Shown: positions 37,640-47,185 of the stretch, piece by piece
Numbering within the stretch: position 1 is the stretch's first letter
Layout of the letters: each line of letters starts with the position of its first letter
Source: Epiperipatus broadwayi
Lineage: Eukaryota; Onychophora; Udeonychophora; Euonychophora; Peripatidae
Length of the DNA: 64,000 nt
Assembly (NCBI GenBank): GCA_028023455.1
Contig: JAQFVV010012435.1
Location: forward strand, 3,412,001 to 3,476,000
Reading direction: 5' to 3'
Notes under the pieces: model-generated
What the model saw: only the letters and a program-made list of their open reading frames with translations
Databases searched by the model: none
What the model was told of the DNA's origin: nothing
Program-made: the position numbers and the translations under genes

Positions 37640-38600
37640 GAAAAGCCATCAGCACTTCCAGCATGCAGGTTCATTTACCTATATTCACTGAAGAACAATC
37701 TAGTAGCATGCAGTGTTAAACAACAACTGAAGTGTGTGGCTAGCCTTCAATCCCAGTCCTTAGTACCATCAGATGCTTTCCACCTGGAATTCATGCCCAC
37801 ATCATGATCTGTGAACTATGAAAAATTTCTTTTCTTCATTGAAAAGTAGATCAGGAAAAAGCCAAACCATCGATGGAAATCAAAGGCCAACCAGTTGATG
37901 ATGGACAAATCATAAAACAAGCAAGAAACAGTATCCATGAATGTGTGACATTTTATTCGAAAAGAAAAATCCTAGGTAAATATAATCCATATTATCCCAT
38001 TCTAAAGATTTGAAACAGTTATGCGCATGAAAGACTTTAATGAACTTTAATAACTATGGCCAAAGTAATCTTTAAATGGTGCTTTCATAAATTCTTATCA
38101 TATTGTATTATAACTATGTATGTGCATATATTTAAAATTTTATTATAATGCGTTAATATTACAAATATGTGTAAATAAAATATTTTTTTGCTTAATTACT
38201 GTCTGATCATTTCTCTCTTTTATAACTGCATCACTAATAAGTTAAATTATAGTTAATTGTAAGTATTGAGCGAGTGTGTTAAAGATTTCCCCTCACAATT
38301 GATAAAAGGAGATAGCTTGGGGATATATCAAGCACTAGATTATATACTTGTCATCTGCGCATGCTGACTATATAACCTGTGGTTATCTGACATCTGAGAT
38401 TAAGCCTCAGAACAAATAAAGTGCTTTGGATGGCAGGGGCTTGAATCTAGAAGCTGAGAGGTTTTATATCCTGGAAATGTGATCATATGTTATACTTTGT
38501 ATAGACTCAGTCTGGTTATAGATACTGCTGGTGTTCATCTACCTGTGGTATTATACTTCTTTGCCTAAAGGGTGGTCTGCTGCAATAGTAAGAGTGCAAC
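37640..38600 (+). mobile_element. LTR-like repeat, copy 2 (diverged)
   Basis: It shares with copy 1, in the same order, AATCCTAGGTAAA (37969), a several-hundred-base AT-rich middle, then AAGTGCTTTGGAT (38420), TCCTGGAAATGT (38478) and CTTCTTTGCCTAA (38558). It lacks the TGGCGCCC primer site of copy 1. The two copies lie in the same direction about 2 kb apart, like two LTRs, but they are too diverged to be a recent pair. Confidence 0.45.
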
Positions 38601-38644
38601 CAGAGTTAAGATCGAGATTAAAAGTATATAATCAGAATGATTTA

Positions 38645-38745
38645 GTTCCAAAATTAATTATATTTTATTAATTTTTTTGCCCAATGTAAAGTTATATTTT
38701 TTGACTATTAACAAACACTTACTTTTTTATAATATATATTATATA
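38645..38745. repeat. Dispersed repeat E, copy 2
   Basis: Same sequence blocks and order as 31930-32035, with a few substitutions. Confidence 0.65.
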
Positions 38746-38892
38746 TAAGTTTGTTTTTTCTTTTATCTATGCTACTTGGATTTATGTTATTTCAATTGAT
38801 AATAATTATTACATAATCAAAAGTACTCCTGTTTAATATATATATATTGTTATTGTCTTCTGTTAGTGTAATTTAACTTTTTTTTTTCATAT

Positions 38893-38990
38893 GTCAAAGC
38901 ATCTGTCGGTAAGCGAACCTGCGACAACCGTCTGCAAGCAACTGCTTGCTTGCAAGGCAACTGCGCTGATCTCTCAGCTAGACGCTTGAC
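38893..38990 (-). repeat. 98-base cloverleaf-like, tRNA-related repeat
   Basis: On the minus strand a closing stem (GTCAAGCGTC at 38990-38981 with GATGCTTTGAC at 38903-38893, one bulge) encloses three hairpins: GCTGA-GAGA-TCAGC (38978-38965), TTGCAAGCAA-GCAG-TTGCTTGCAG (38955-38932) and TGTCG/CGACA (38926-38904), whose loop contains GGTTCG. TAGCTGAGAGA resembles an A box; GGTTCGCTTAC is a weak B box. The segment is much GC-richer than its flanks. The middle hairpin is longer than a tRNA anticodon arm, so it is not a functional tRNA. It is best read as a tRNA-derived SINE head or an unusual structured repeat. Confidence 0.55.
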
Positions 38991-41045
38991 TGTAATTTAA
39001 CATTTACATATAGTATATTTTTAATTGGTAACTCGATTAGTTTACATTTATATATATATATTGTGCCATCCAATATGTATATAGTATGTTGTAATAACAC
39101 TTTATTTATTAACATGAAAATGCTTTTCATTAATTACTTGTGTTAATATTTGATATTTTGTCCCCGCAATAGATTACAAGTTCTAATGAAAGTGTAATTA
39201 TTAATTAAAAAAAGGAGAATTTTGAATGTAAAATATGAATTTTATAATCGAATTTAATTTTCTATTCTATGTACTTCTAATACATTAAGAAAAGCTTAAA
39301 AAATAAAATGATAATGGTTGTAAGCAACATGAGTAAATTTAAAAACTGAGAACAAAAGTAATAAATTAGGTGGAGATTGTTTCAAAGGCTTTATTATATT
39401 CGGATGTATGTGTAGAAAAATAGGTGGGTTTAGCTAAAATTCTACTTTTCAATTAATTTAAAAAAATATGTAATTTTTTATATTAAACATGACCTTAAAT
39501 GAAAAATCAAAGAGGCCTTCTTCATCTCACGAGACAAAGATGCCATAAATAGGAAGGACACGTGCTATTCTTTATCGAATAAATGGAATTAGCATATTTG
39601 CATATCATTAAATGTAGTATCAAGCTATGATTATGAAGGCAAGATCCTTTGAAAGCGCTCAGCTGTTTGTTTTAGTTATCTATTTTATATTAATACTTTA
39701 TAGCTTTTGGAACAATTGTGTCGCACACGCACACGTGCTAGAATTAAACATATTATAAAAATGTGATCATATGTATATAAATGCACACACCCAAACATGT
39801 AAAATATTTATTTACTAATGAAATGTAATATTTTTTATAAGAAAATGAACTTGGTAATTTTTTTTTTTTTATCTTATGTATAAGATTATTTTTAATATTG
39901 TACAACAAAGCTTAATCTCTAAAATGTTTTAATCTATTGTGACAATAAAAAAATCTAAAGTTAAGTATAGTCTAGATACATCATGTCATTGAATTAATTA
40001 GGATGGAAGGCAAACATTTTTTAATTCAAACCTGGCTTATCTAAAAATGTAAATCTAGAAATTTTAATGTGCAAGGGGAGAACAATCAATGCTAATTTTA
40101 TAAAAGCTCCCCAAAATTTATTATGTCATTAGAGATTCCAGTAAATTCTGATCTTTGCTTTTTCCTGGGCATTATTCACTCTTGCTAATACTAAAGATAT
40201 GGGACTTTTCATTTTGCTACACAACTGTACTTATTACCAGTAATCCTTCATAGTTAGGAGACTTTACTAATACTCCACAATTAGTTTATGGCAAGTAGCT
40301 TTCAGCTTTATAAAATCAAACATACAAATCAGTCCTAGTGTCATTCTCTGAAACCTAAGATGCTAGGCATCTTACCAAAATGGGACTCATGCTCTGCACC
40401 TAACTTCATCCCTAGCATGCCCTTAATTAATAGAAAGCTGACCTCCTCAAATGCCAACCTATATCAAAGCATCTCTCTTTCTCTTAACTAACTGAGATAA
40501 AGAAACACCATACTTAGCATTCAAAGAATTTTCAGAAAGCAAAGTGACATAAAGATTCACTTTAACAGTAATAATAACGTTCATAAACCAAGCCTTATCC
40601 AATTTTTTACCTATATAAACATGTATTCTGCATATAAAATAATTACTATTAGATTTAAATATTAGAATTTTCAAATATTAATAATTTATTGTTAGTATAA
40701 GATATTTTGTATGTGTGTTCTTTATGGATCAGTTATTTTTTTTTTTTTTTTAGTTATGAAAGATTTTAGAGTTATATAATCAACAGACCTTAATTAACTT
40801 TTAAAATTTTATACTGTTGAATGACAAAAGAATTTTAAGTATAAATTTACATTTTGAATTAAATCAGTTGCATAATTTGTTGCAATTAGTAATGACTGCA
40901 AGTCTAATTCTTCTTTAATAAAATAAAATGAGAAATTGATAAATTAATAATTTCCTAGTAGATTTATTCCTAAATAATGTTTTACAAATATGTATACATT
41001 AATACATTGTACAGGCTTAAACCTGCATTTACATATGTAATATAT
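38991..41045. other. AT-rich DNA, no gene seen
   Basis: No supported coding region. Short TA runs near 39049 and poly(T) near 39860 and 40735. Frames such as 40459-40674 on minus are unrecognised and AT-rich. Confidence 0.5.
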
Positions 41046-41176
41046 GCAGGGTTCGAACTCAGACTTTCACACAACCCACCACTCTCAGTGCCATCTCATA
41101 TTGCTGGCACAGGGTCAGCAATATGAGATGGTACTGAGAGTGGTGAGTTGTGTGAAAGTCTGAGTTTGAACCCTGC
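41046..41176. repeat. Large palindrome with 61-base arms
   Basis: The left arm 41046-41106 (starting GCAGGGTTCGAACTC) and right arm 41116-41176 are complementary with few mismatches around the 9-base loop GCACAGGGT. On the minus strand the left arm holds GTTCGAACC, fitting the B-box consensus GWTCRANNC. Part of the arm (GACTTTCACACAAC, ATCTCATA) is shared with family A copies at 27885 and 30945. Confidence 0.8.
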
Positions 41177-41254
41177 AAATATGTATACGATAAGTATTGA
41201 AGCATAAAAGTCAGAACTTCTGTGAGATATCATTGCCTATATATTGATAAAATG

Positions 41255-41455
41255 CATATAGGGATGGGTGTTGAGTGCAATAGAATGGCCCATTATGAGT
41301 CCACTGTATCTCTTTTGTGGCTTGGGTTTGATCACACCATACTGTACCTTAGGCTATATTATCAGTGTTGGGTACAATAAAATGACCCATTATAAGCCCT
41401 ATTTCTTTTGCATCGCCTGCATTTGATCATACCACAATGTATCTTTGCATATGAT
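41255..41455 (+). repeat. Degenerate tandem duplication, about 100-base unit
   Basis: Two units share TGTTG(A/G)GT, CAATA(A/G)AATG(G/A)CCCATTAT, AGCCC/AGTCC, TTTTG, TTTGATCA(C/T)ACCA and GTA(C/T)CTT in order. Origin unknown. Confidence 0.6.
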
Positions 41456-41947
41456 ATGGATCTCCATGAGTTAGTAATGATAATAAGGAAGTTTAGTTTA
41501 AAGCATATGCAATGTAATAATCATTTCATAACCAATGTTTATAAAACTCTGATAGTGTTTATTTTAGCTAGGATTTAATATAGATAAATATCAGTATGAA
41601 ACAACTGGATCATATCTAGTGTGTAACCATGAATGAAGAAGTAAGACTTTATATTGTTTTGTGTTATTTTGGTGTGAGATTCTTTTATATTTTATAATAA
41701 ACCTAATAATTAAAAAGTATTATTTTGATTATTTAAATTTGTTTGCTGTTAGTTTTGTTGTTATATGTCTATCAATTATTTAATAATCAATAGTTTTATA
41801 TCCTAACCTAAGTTGGTATCAGGAGCAATGATTATCATTGTTATTGGATGATTGTCACCCAAATAAATTTTCTAAGCTTATAAGTGGTCTGGTTAACCTC
41901 AAGTGACCAATATTCTAAGGGATGGAGTGTGTGTCTGGTGTGTCTGG

Positions 41948-41957
41948 CACAACATGT
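41948..41957. repeat. Target-site duplication of the RTE-like element (left)
   Basis: CACAACATGT here equals 45258-45267. The two copies directly abut the two ends of the element, which defines its boundaries. Confidence 0.85.
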
Positions 41958-41974
41958 CATCATCATCATCATTA

Positions 41975-43641
41975 TCAACCATTATCAATCCACTGCAGGA
42001 TGAAGGTCTCTCCAAGTTTAATCCATCTTCTCCGATCTTTAGCTTCTCTTCTCCACATCACCCCTGCACACTTTCTTATTTCATCCATCCATCTCACATG
42101 TGGTCTCTTTCTGGGTCTTTTACAATCTCTTGGAATCCAGTTTAAAATTTCAATTGTCCATCTATTATCATCTCTTCTAATAATATGTCCAGCCCAACTT
42201 CACTTCAATCTTTTAATTTTTTCAATGAGGTCAGTAACACCTGTTTGTTCTCTTACCCATACAGTGCGTTTACGATCTCTTCTTGTTACTCCCAACATAC
42301 ATTTCTCCATACTTCTTTGAGTGGTCTGAAGTCTCTGAATTGCTCTTCTATTAAGTGTCCAAGTCTCAGATCCATAACTAAGAACTGGTAAAACACATTT
42401 GTTAAAAACCTTCCTTTTCAAACACATAGGCATATTTCCTTTTAGTATCAAGTTATTTCTACCAAAAGCACTCCAACCAAGTTTAATTCTATGATTAATT
42501 TCCTCCATTATGTTTCCATCTGTATTAATAATCTGACCAAGGTATTTGTAACTGTTAATTTCTTCTAATTCATCATAATGTCTCTTTATTTTCATATTTT
42601 GAGCAAATCGATTAAACATTACTTTAGTCTTTTTAACATTAATCTTTAGTCCTATTTTCCTACTTTCATCTGATAATTCCTGCAACATTTCCTGGAGATC
42701 TGAAGCATTATTTGCAAAAACAACTACATCATCTTCGAAATCTAAATGACTTAAATAATCACCATTTACTTTCACTCCTTTAGTTTCCCATTTTAATCCA
42801 CAAAATACTTCATGCAGCACTGCTGTAAAAAGTTTTGGAGATATGGAGTCACCTTGTCTTACATCTTTCTCAATGTTGACTTTCCCAGTGTCATTATGTA
42901 ATCTAATTGTTGCTGTTGCATTTTTATAAATATTCTTTAAAATATGACAATATCCTGGATCTATACCTTGATGATATAATGCTTTAATCACTGAATAAAT
43001 GTTTATAGAATCAAATGCCTTTTCATAATCTACAAATCCTAAGCATAATGACAACTCATATTCATTTGTCCTTTCTATAACTTCTCTCAATACCTGGATA
43101 TGATCTACTGTACTAAAACCACTTTTAAATCCAGCTTGTTCTCTTGGTTGTTGGAAATCCAATGTTCTCTGTAGATAAGTAGTAATTATCTTGGTAAAAA
43201 CTTTATATAAAACTGATAAAAGGCTGATAGGTCTATAATTTCTAATATCTTCTTTATCACCTTTTTTAAATATTAATATTATTACTGCATTCTTCCAATC
43301 ATCCGGTACATCTTTATCATTTAGACATTTGGTATATAACTTTGCTAAAAAATTTTCTATTTCTTCACCTGCTTCTTTTAATATATCAATTATAATTCCA
43401 TCATTACCTGGAGCCTTTTCTTTCTTCATACATTTAATTGTATGTCTCACTTCTTCATTTAAAATTCTGGGCAATTTGGAAGATGTAATAGATATAGGAG
43501 GTACTTGTTCTTTATTCCTATATAATTCTTGATAAAAATCTTCTACCAATTTCATGATGTCATCTCTTCTTTTAGTAATAATTCCATCTTTTTTTCTTAT
43601 TGCAGATATAAATTTCCTACCAATACCAAAATGTTGTTTTA
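41975..43641 (-). pseudogene. Reverse transcriptase part of RTE-like element (one stop, possible active-site change)
   Basis: The RT frame becomes readable next to the endonuclease stop and has a first ATG at 43553-43555. Counting from that Met: APGNDG 48-53, NYRPISLL 106-113, AGFKSGFSTVDH 141-152, FVDYEKAFD 174-182 with catalytic D176, RQGDSISP 233-240, FEDD 273-276, KTKVMF 309-314, YKYLG 336-340 and SYGSETWTL 393-401. Known RTs of this group have A, not E, before the catalytic DD; here codon 274 (42734-42736) is GAA. The open stretch ends at TGA 42200-42202 after codon 451, but the same frame resumes at once and continues about 74 codons, including GHIIRRDDNRW, WIPRDCKRPRKRPH and WIKLGETFILQWIDNG, to TGA 41975-41977. 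The relic at 873-1318 has TGG at that stop, so the stop is secondary. Confidence 0.9.
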
Positions 43642-44931
43642 CTTCTTAAGACTTTTATTTTCTTCTACAGCTTTCCTTGCTATTTCACAGTTATACTTTC
43701 TTATATCATTTTCAACTCTTTTCCGTACCATTTTACAAAATTTGAGATATTCAATTCTTTTTAATACATCATTTTTGTATATCTTTATATTTCTTCTTTT
43801 CTTCATAAATTCTCTAGTATCAGTAGAAATTTTATTGGTCAATTGCTGTTTTTTTCTACCAGCTATCTTTGTTACAGTTTTCAAAAGTGTATCAGTTATT
43901 TTCATATTAATTTCATTCAAATCTGAATCATGTTCAAAATCTACTAATACTTGAAACCGATTTGTAAGTTCTAATTTAAATTCATTAGAATGTTTCTGAA
44001 GATTAGGAATTTCAACTGTAAATATTGTTTTTCTTAATAATTTTTGTCTCTCTAGTTTTACATTAACACGTTTCTTACACTTTACTAATCGATGATCACT
44101 TCCTGTGTTAAATTTATTAAGAACATTACAATCTTGAAATATGTATTTCCTGTTAGTCAAAATATAATCCAATTCTGCTGTACCTTCATTTGGATGCTTC
44201 CATGTCCATTTTCTTTTAACATTTTTCTCAAAAAAAGAATTCATAATATAAAGTTTTTCTTTTTCTGCAAACTCCACAAGTCTATGTCCTCTCTCATTTC
44301 TATTACCATAACCAAAATTGCCCACAGCATTTTCATCCTTCATTTTTTTACCAATTCTAGCATTAAAGTCTCCCATAACAATTTTAAAATGGTGTTTACT
44401 CTGATCAAAAACCTTTTGTACATCCATATAAAAATCTTCTACTACTTCATCACTATGAGAACTTGTTGGGGCATAAACCTGAATTATCTGCATTTGGTAT
44501 CTGCTATTAAGTTGTATAACTAATCTTGCCACTCTGTCCGATACACCATCAATCTCCACAATATTGTTCTTCCACTTTTTATTTATAATGAATCCTACTC
44601 CACTTGTATTTCCAATATTTGTGCCTTTATAATAGAGTATATGTCCACTTTTTAAATCAATTGTCTCTTCACCTTTTCTTCTAACTTCACAAAGTCCAAT
44701 AATGTCCCATTTAATATAAGAGAGTTCTTCTTCTAATTCTTGCAATCTTCTTTCACTTGAAAGTGATCTGCAGTTGTAAGTACCTAAATAAAAAGTCGTC
44801 ATCAAATGGCAGCCTGGGTCCACCATCAGGGGATTCTTAGCACCCTCCACCTTCGGCCACCAACCGCTGCCTTGGTTGGTGACTTTACAGCCTCCTGGGA
44901 ATAAGGGCCATGCTTTATTTTTGTCTGTCAT
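43639..44931 (-). pseudogene. Apurinic-type endonuclease part of RTE-like element
   Basis: 430 codons from ATG 44929-44931 to TAA 43639-43641. It belongs to the exonuclease III/DNase I-like fold that nicks the target for reverse transcription. Motifs in order: GTYNCRSL with N53, GLCEVRRKG with E82, QVYAPTS 151-157, GDFNARIG 187-194 with D188 and N190, WTWKHPN 242-248, LDYIL 254-258 and SDHRLV 278-283 with D279 and H280. All expected catalytic positions look present. The N-terminal 45 residues (Gly/Trp/Pro-rich) have no known domain. The frame ends in a Lys-rich region directly against the RT frame, which is in the -1 phase and overlaps by two bases (GTA begins with the last G of AAG-AAG). This fits loss of one base in a once continuous frame; programmed frameshifting is less likely because no clear slippery heptamer is present. 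Confidence 0.9.
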
Positions 44932-45257
44932 AATTGTATATATGTATTGGGAAAATATTTATCATTTACACAAACATTCATTCTGCCTTATCAGGCACTG
45001 AGAAGAAAGACCATGGTGTTTCTTGATCTTAAACTCAGAGGTAAAAAGCCAATAAACTCACCATGCTGGCTAATGCGTGTTGGTGAGCAGCCCATCCATG
45101 TTCGTATACTATATGAATAATCACATAGTAATAACAGCTGCAACGACAAGAACGTATGGAGTGGACATTAGGAATTTGCCCTGCTCGGTTCCTTTAAGGC
45201 CTCCAAGAGGAATCAAAGGGTCTCCTTTCAGTTAATAGCAAAACTCCTTTCTGCAGC
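44932..45257 (-). promoter_or_regulatory. 5' untranslated leader of RTE-like element
   Basis: About 326 bases between the target duplication and the endonuclease ATG, GC-richer than the surroundings. It is conserved nearly throughout in the relic at 3885-4230, so it is a genuine part of the family and a likely site of its internal promoter. No TATA box is evident in the first 50 bases. Confidence 0.7.
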
Positions 45258-45267
45258 CACAACATGT
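45258..45267. repeat. Target-site duplication of the RTE-like element (right)
   Basis: CACAACATGT, identical to 41948-41957; followed outward by a (TA)n run. Confidence 0.85.
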
Positions 45268-45293
45268 ATATATATATATATAATTTTTTATAA

Positions 45294-45352
45294 ATCAATC
45301 AACACTTAAACAATCCCAATATCAATAACAATCATTAATCTCAACCTGTTTT
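45294..45352. repeat. Partial MITE of family F
   Basis: AATCAACACTTAAACAATCC, ATATCAATAACAATCA and CTCAACCTGTTTT correspond to the left arm of the element at 6501-6734. Only one arm is present. Confidence 0.6.
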
Positions 45353-46734
45353 AAATATATCAATTTTTACCAGTGATTAATATTATGTAACACTAGATTA
45401 ATAGTTCACACCTGGTTATAATGAATAAATTATAATAGTGATAATTTAATATTCTTTATAAATAATTATAGTAAACTACAAAAGTACTTTCAGTTATTTT
45501 TTTATCCTTTGACAAACTGAAAACTATTTTAATTCAAACTGTTAAGAAATTAACTGTAAGTACATTTGTGCTTTATTATAGTTATTTATAAAATATATTA
45601 TCATCGTTCAAATTCATTATTTTTATTACAATGTCATTAAATAATTATTTTATAATAGACATTTTATTTTATTTATATATATAAAACTTGAATATATATA
45701 TATGTACTTCATTAATATTACTATTTATGCCTTTTTAGAATTTATAAAATGTATGGCCTTATATACAGCAACTTTTGATGAAAAATCAACTATTTTCTTA
45801 CAGGGCACATGTTTTTATACATCAAAACTATTATCAGCAGTTGCTTGGAAGACTAGTCAATATCACATCCAGCATAACAATTTAGTTGTTATTTAAATAA
45901 TTTAATATTAGTAATAGCTTAGCAAAAAACATTTATTGCATTGGATCAATGTTAAGTGACAAGACAGAGCTTATATTTCAACTCGTTTTAAAATAATCTT
46001 GTCTTTATAAACATTTTAAATATATAAATACTAATTAATATTTACTAAGGCAATAAACCTAAAGCATGTGCACTTGAAAATATAAAGGTAGGGACCTCTA
46101 CAGATCTTAACCACATTGTTACGCATTGGAAGATATATAACTTATTAACATTATTTACTTACCCTCTCTATAGAAATTAATAAAAAATATGATCTTAGAT
46201 ACAGCAATATTTAATCAAATATCCAATCTTTTGCAAGACATGTTTCTATTAATCAAACCTACCAGCTACTTAGAGACCAATTGAGATCATATCAATATAC
46301 ATTATTAATCAATAATAAAAAATGTGTAAACTAAAATAAAAGACAAAATACAATTATTTATTTACACAGCTGTTTTAATATTTCAATAAATATTAAAAAG
46401 ATATGTAGACAAATAATTGTATTTTCTTAGATATACATATATATTAGACTAGGAAGCCTGCACCTGCTACCCTCTATCAGAGGGTATGAGCCTAGGATAT
46501 TTGTAATTTTCTGAACAGGATATTAATTATAAGTACTTACTATGGATGTCCCATTATATATATATCAATTAACAACCATATTTATTAACAATTAAATAAC
46601 AAGCATACATTAATGGTAAAGTTTAACATTAGGATTACATTAAATAGATAATTTGAATGATTATTAACCCTTTTAAAATAAATGTGCAATGCATTTGACA
46701 GCTGATAGTTTATATAATATTTATTAATCCACTA
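45353..46734. other. AT-rich DNA with one unrecognised small frame
   Basis: A 64-codon ATG frame at 45702-45896 contains an acceptor-like TTTTCTTACAG|GGC at 45794-45807, so its last 30 codons could be a terminal exon, but no family is recognised. Repeat with GGGACCT hairpin at 46055-46125 (listed separately). Confidence 0.35.
46055..46125 (+). repeat. Dispersed repeat with GGGACCT hairpin, copy 3
   Basis: GTAGGGACCTCTACAGATCTT is the same core as 11301-11320 with one change (AGATC for AGGTC), followed by AACCACA. The upstream CATGTGCAC block is shared with copy 2. Confidence 0.6.
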
Positions 46735-47185
46735 AACATCACATGATCACCATTTCTTATGCTTGCTCAAGCTGTTAAAACAGGCAAACCTCTCCATGCA
46801 GTAGTGCCACTTAGTGAAAGCCAGAGTAATCAATGGATGCAAGAAGGTTTATGCATAAAGTTCCTATCCAGTGTCTATTCATCCACTATCCCCAGACTAG
46901 TTTGGCTTTCATCAGTGATGAGCCTTTGATCTGAGAACACTGCACCTAGATCTTAGGATCTGATGCAACTCTCCAGCAGCCACCTTTTGTTTAAACTAAG
47001 ATCTAGGTGCAGTGCTCTCAGATCCAAGGCTCCTCACTGATGAAAATCACGAGCTAGAAACTAGTCTGGGGATATTAGATGAATAGGCACTAGATAGCAA
47101 TTTTATGCACAAATCTTCTTGCATTCATTGATTACCCTGGCTTGCACTGGGGAGCACTACAGTATGGAGAGTTTTACCTGTTTAT
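46735..47185. mobile_element. Long fold-back element of family B
   Basis: It starts with the family end TAATCCACTAAACATCACAT. It is built as two inverted family B arms: ATCTGAGAACACTGCACCTAG (about 46937) is mirrored by CTAGGTGCAGTGCTCTCAGAT (about 47010), and CTCTCCATGCAGTAGTGCC by the CACTACAGTATGGAGAG block (about 47153). The centre is CAACTCTCCAGCAGCCACC. The right outer end is missing. Confidence 0.75.

Larger units (their letters stand above)
41958..45257 (-). mobile_element. Full-length RTE-like non-LTR retrotransposon (3.3 kb)
   Basis: Minus-strand order: leader of about 326 bases, apurinic-type endonuclease frame, reverse transcriptase frame, C-terminal region, stop at 41975-41977, then a short (TGA)n-like tail. 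Ten-base direct repeats (CACAACATGT) flank it. Gene order, short 3' end and the simple-repeat tail fit RTE-type elements; the clade is inferred from this and from the endonuclease and RT motifs. It is the master copy for the relics at 873, 3885, 5605 and 16328. It is not autonomous as read: one frameshift separates endonuclease from RT, one TGA interrupts the end of RT, and the catalytic FADD-type motif reads FEDD. Intact ends with few lesions suggest a fairly young insertion. Confidence 0.9.

Noticed and set aside
38893-38990. Functional tRNA gene
   Set aside because: Arm lengths are wrong, the middle arm has 10 pairs and a four-base loop, and box B is degenerate.
41903-42391. Plus-strand frames rich in S, H and L
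   Set aside because: They are antisense shadows of the C-terminal region of the retrotransposon on minus.
43529-44523. Plus-strand frames of 141 and 143 codons
   Set aside because: Antisense of the endonuclease frame; no codon signal of their own.
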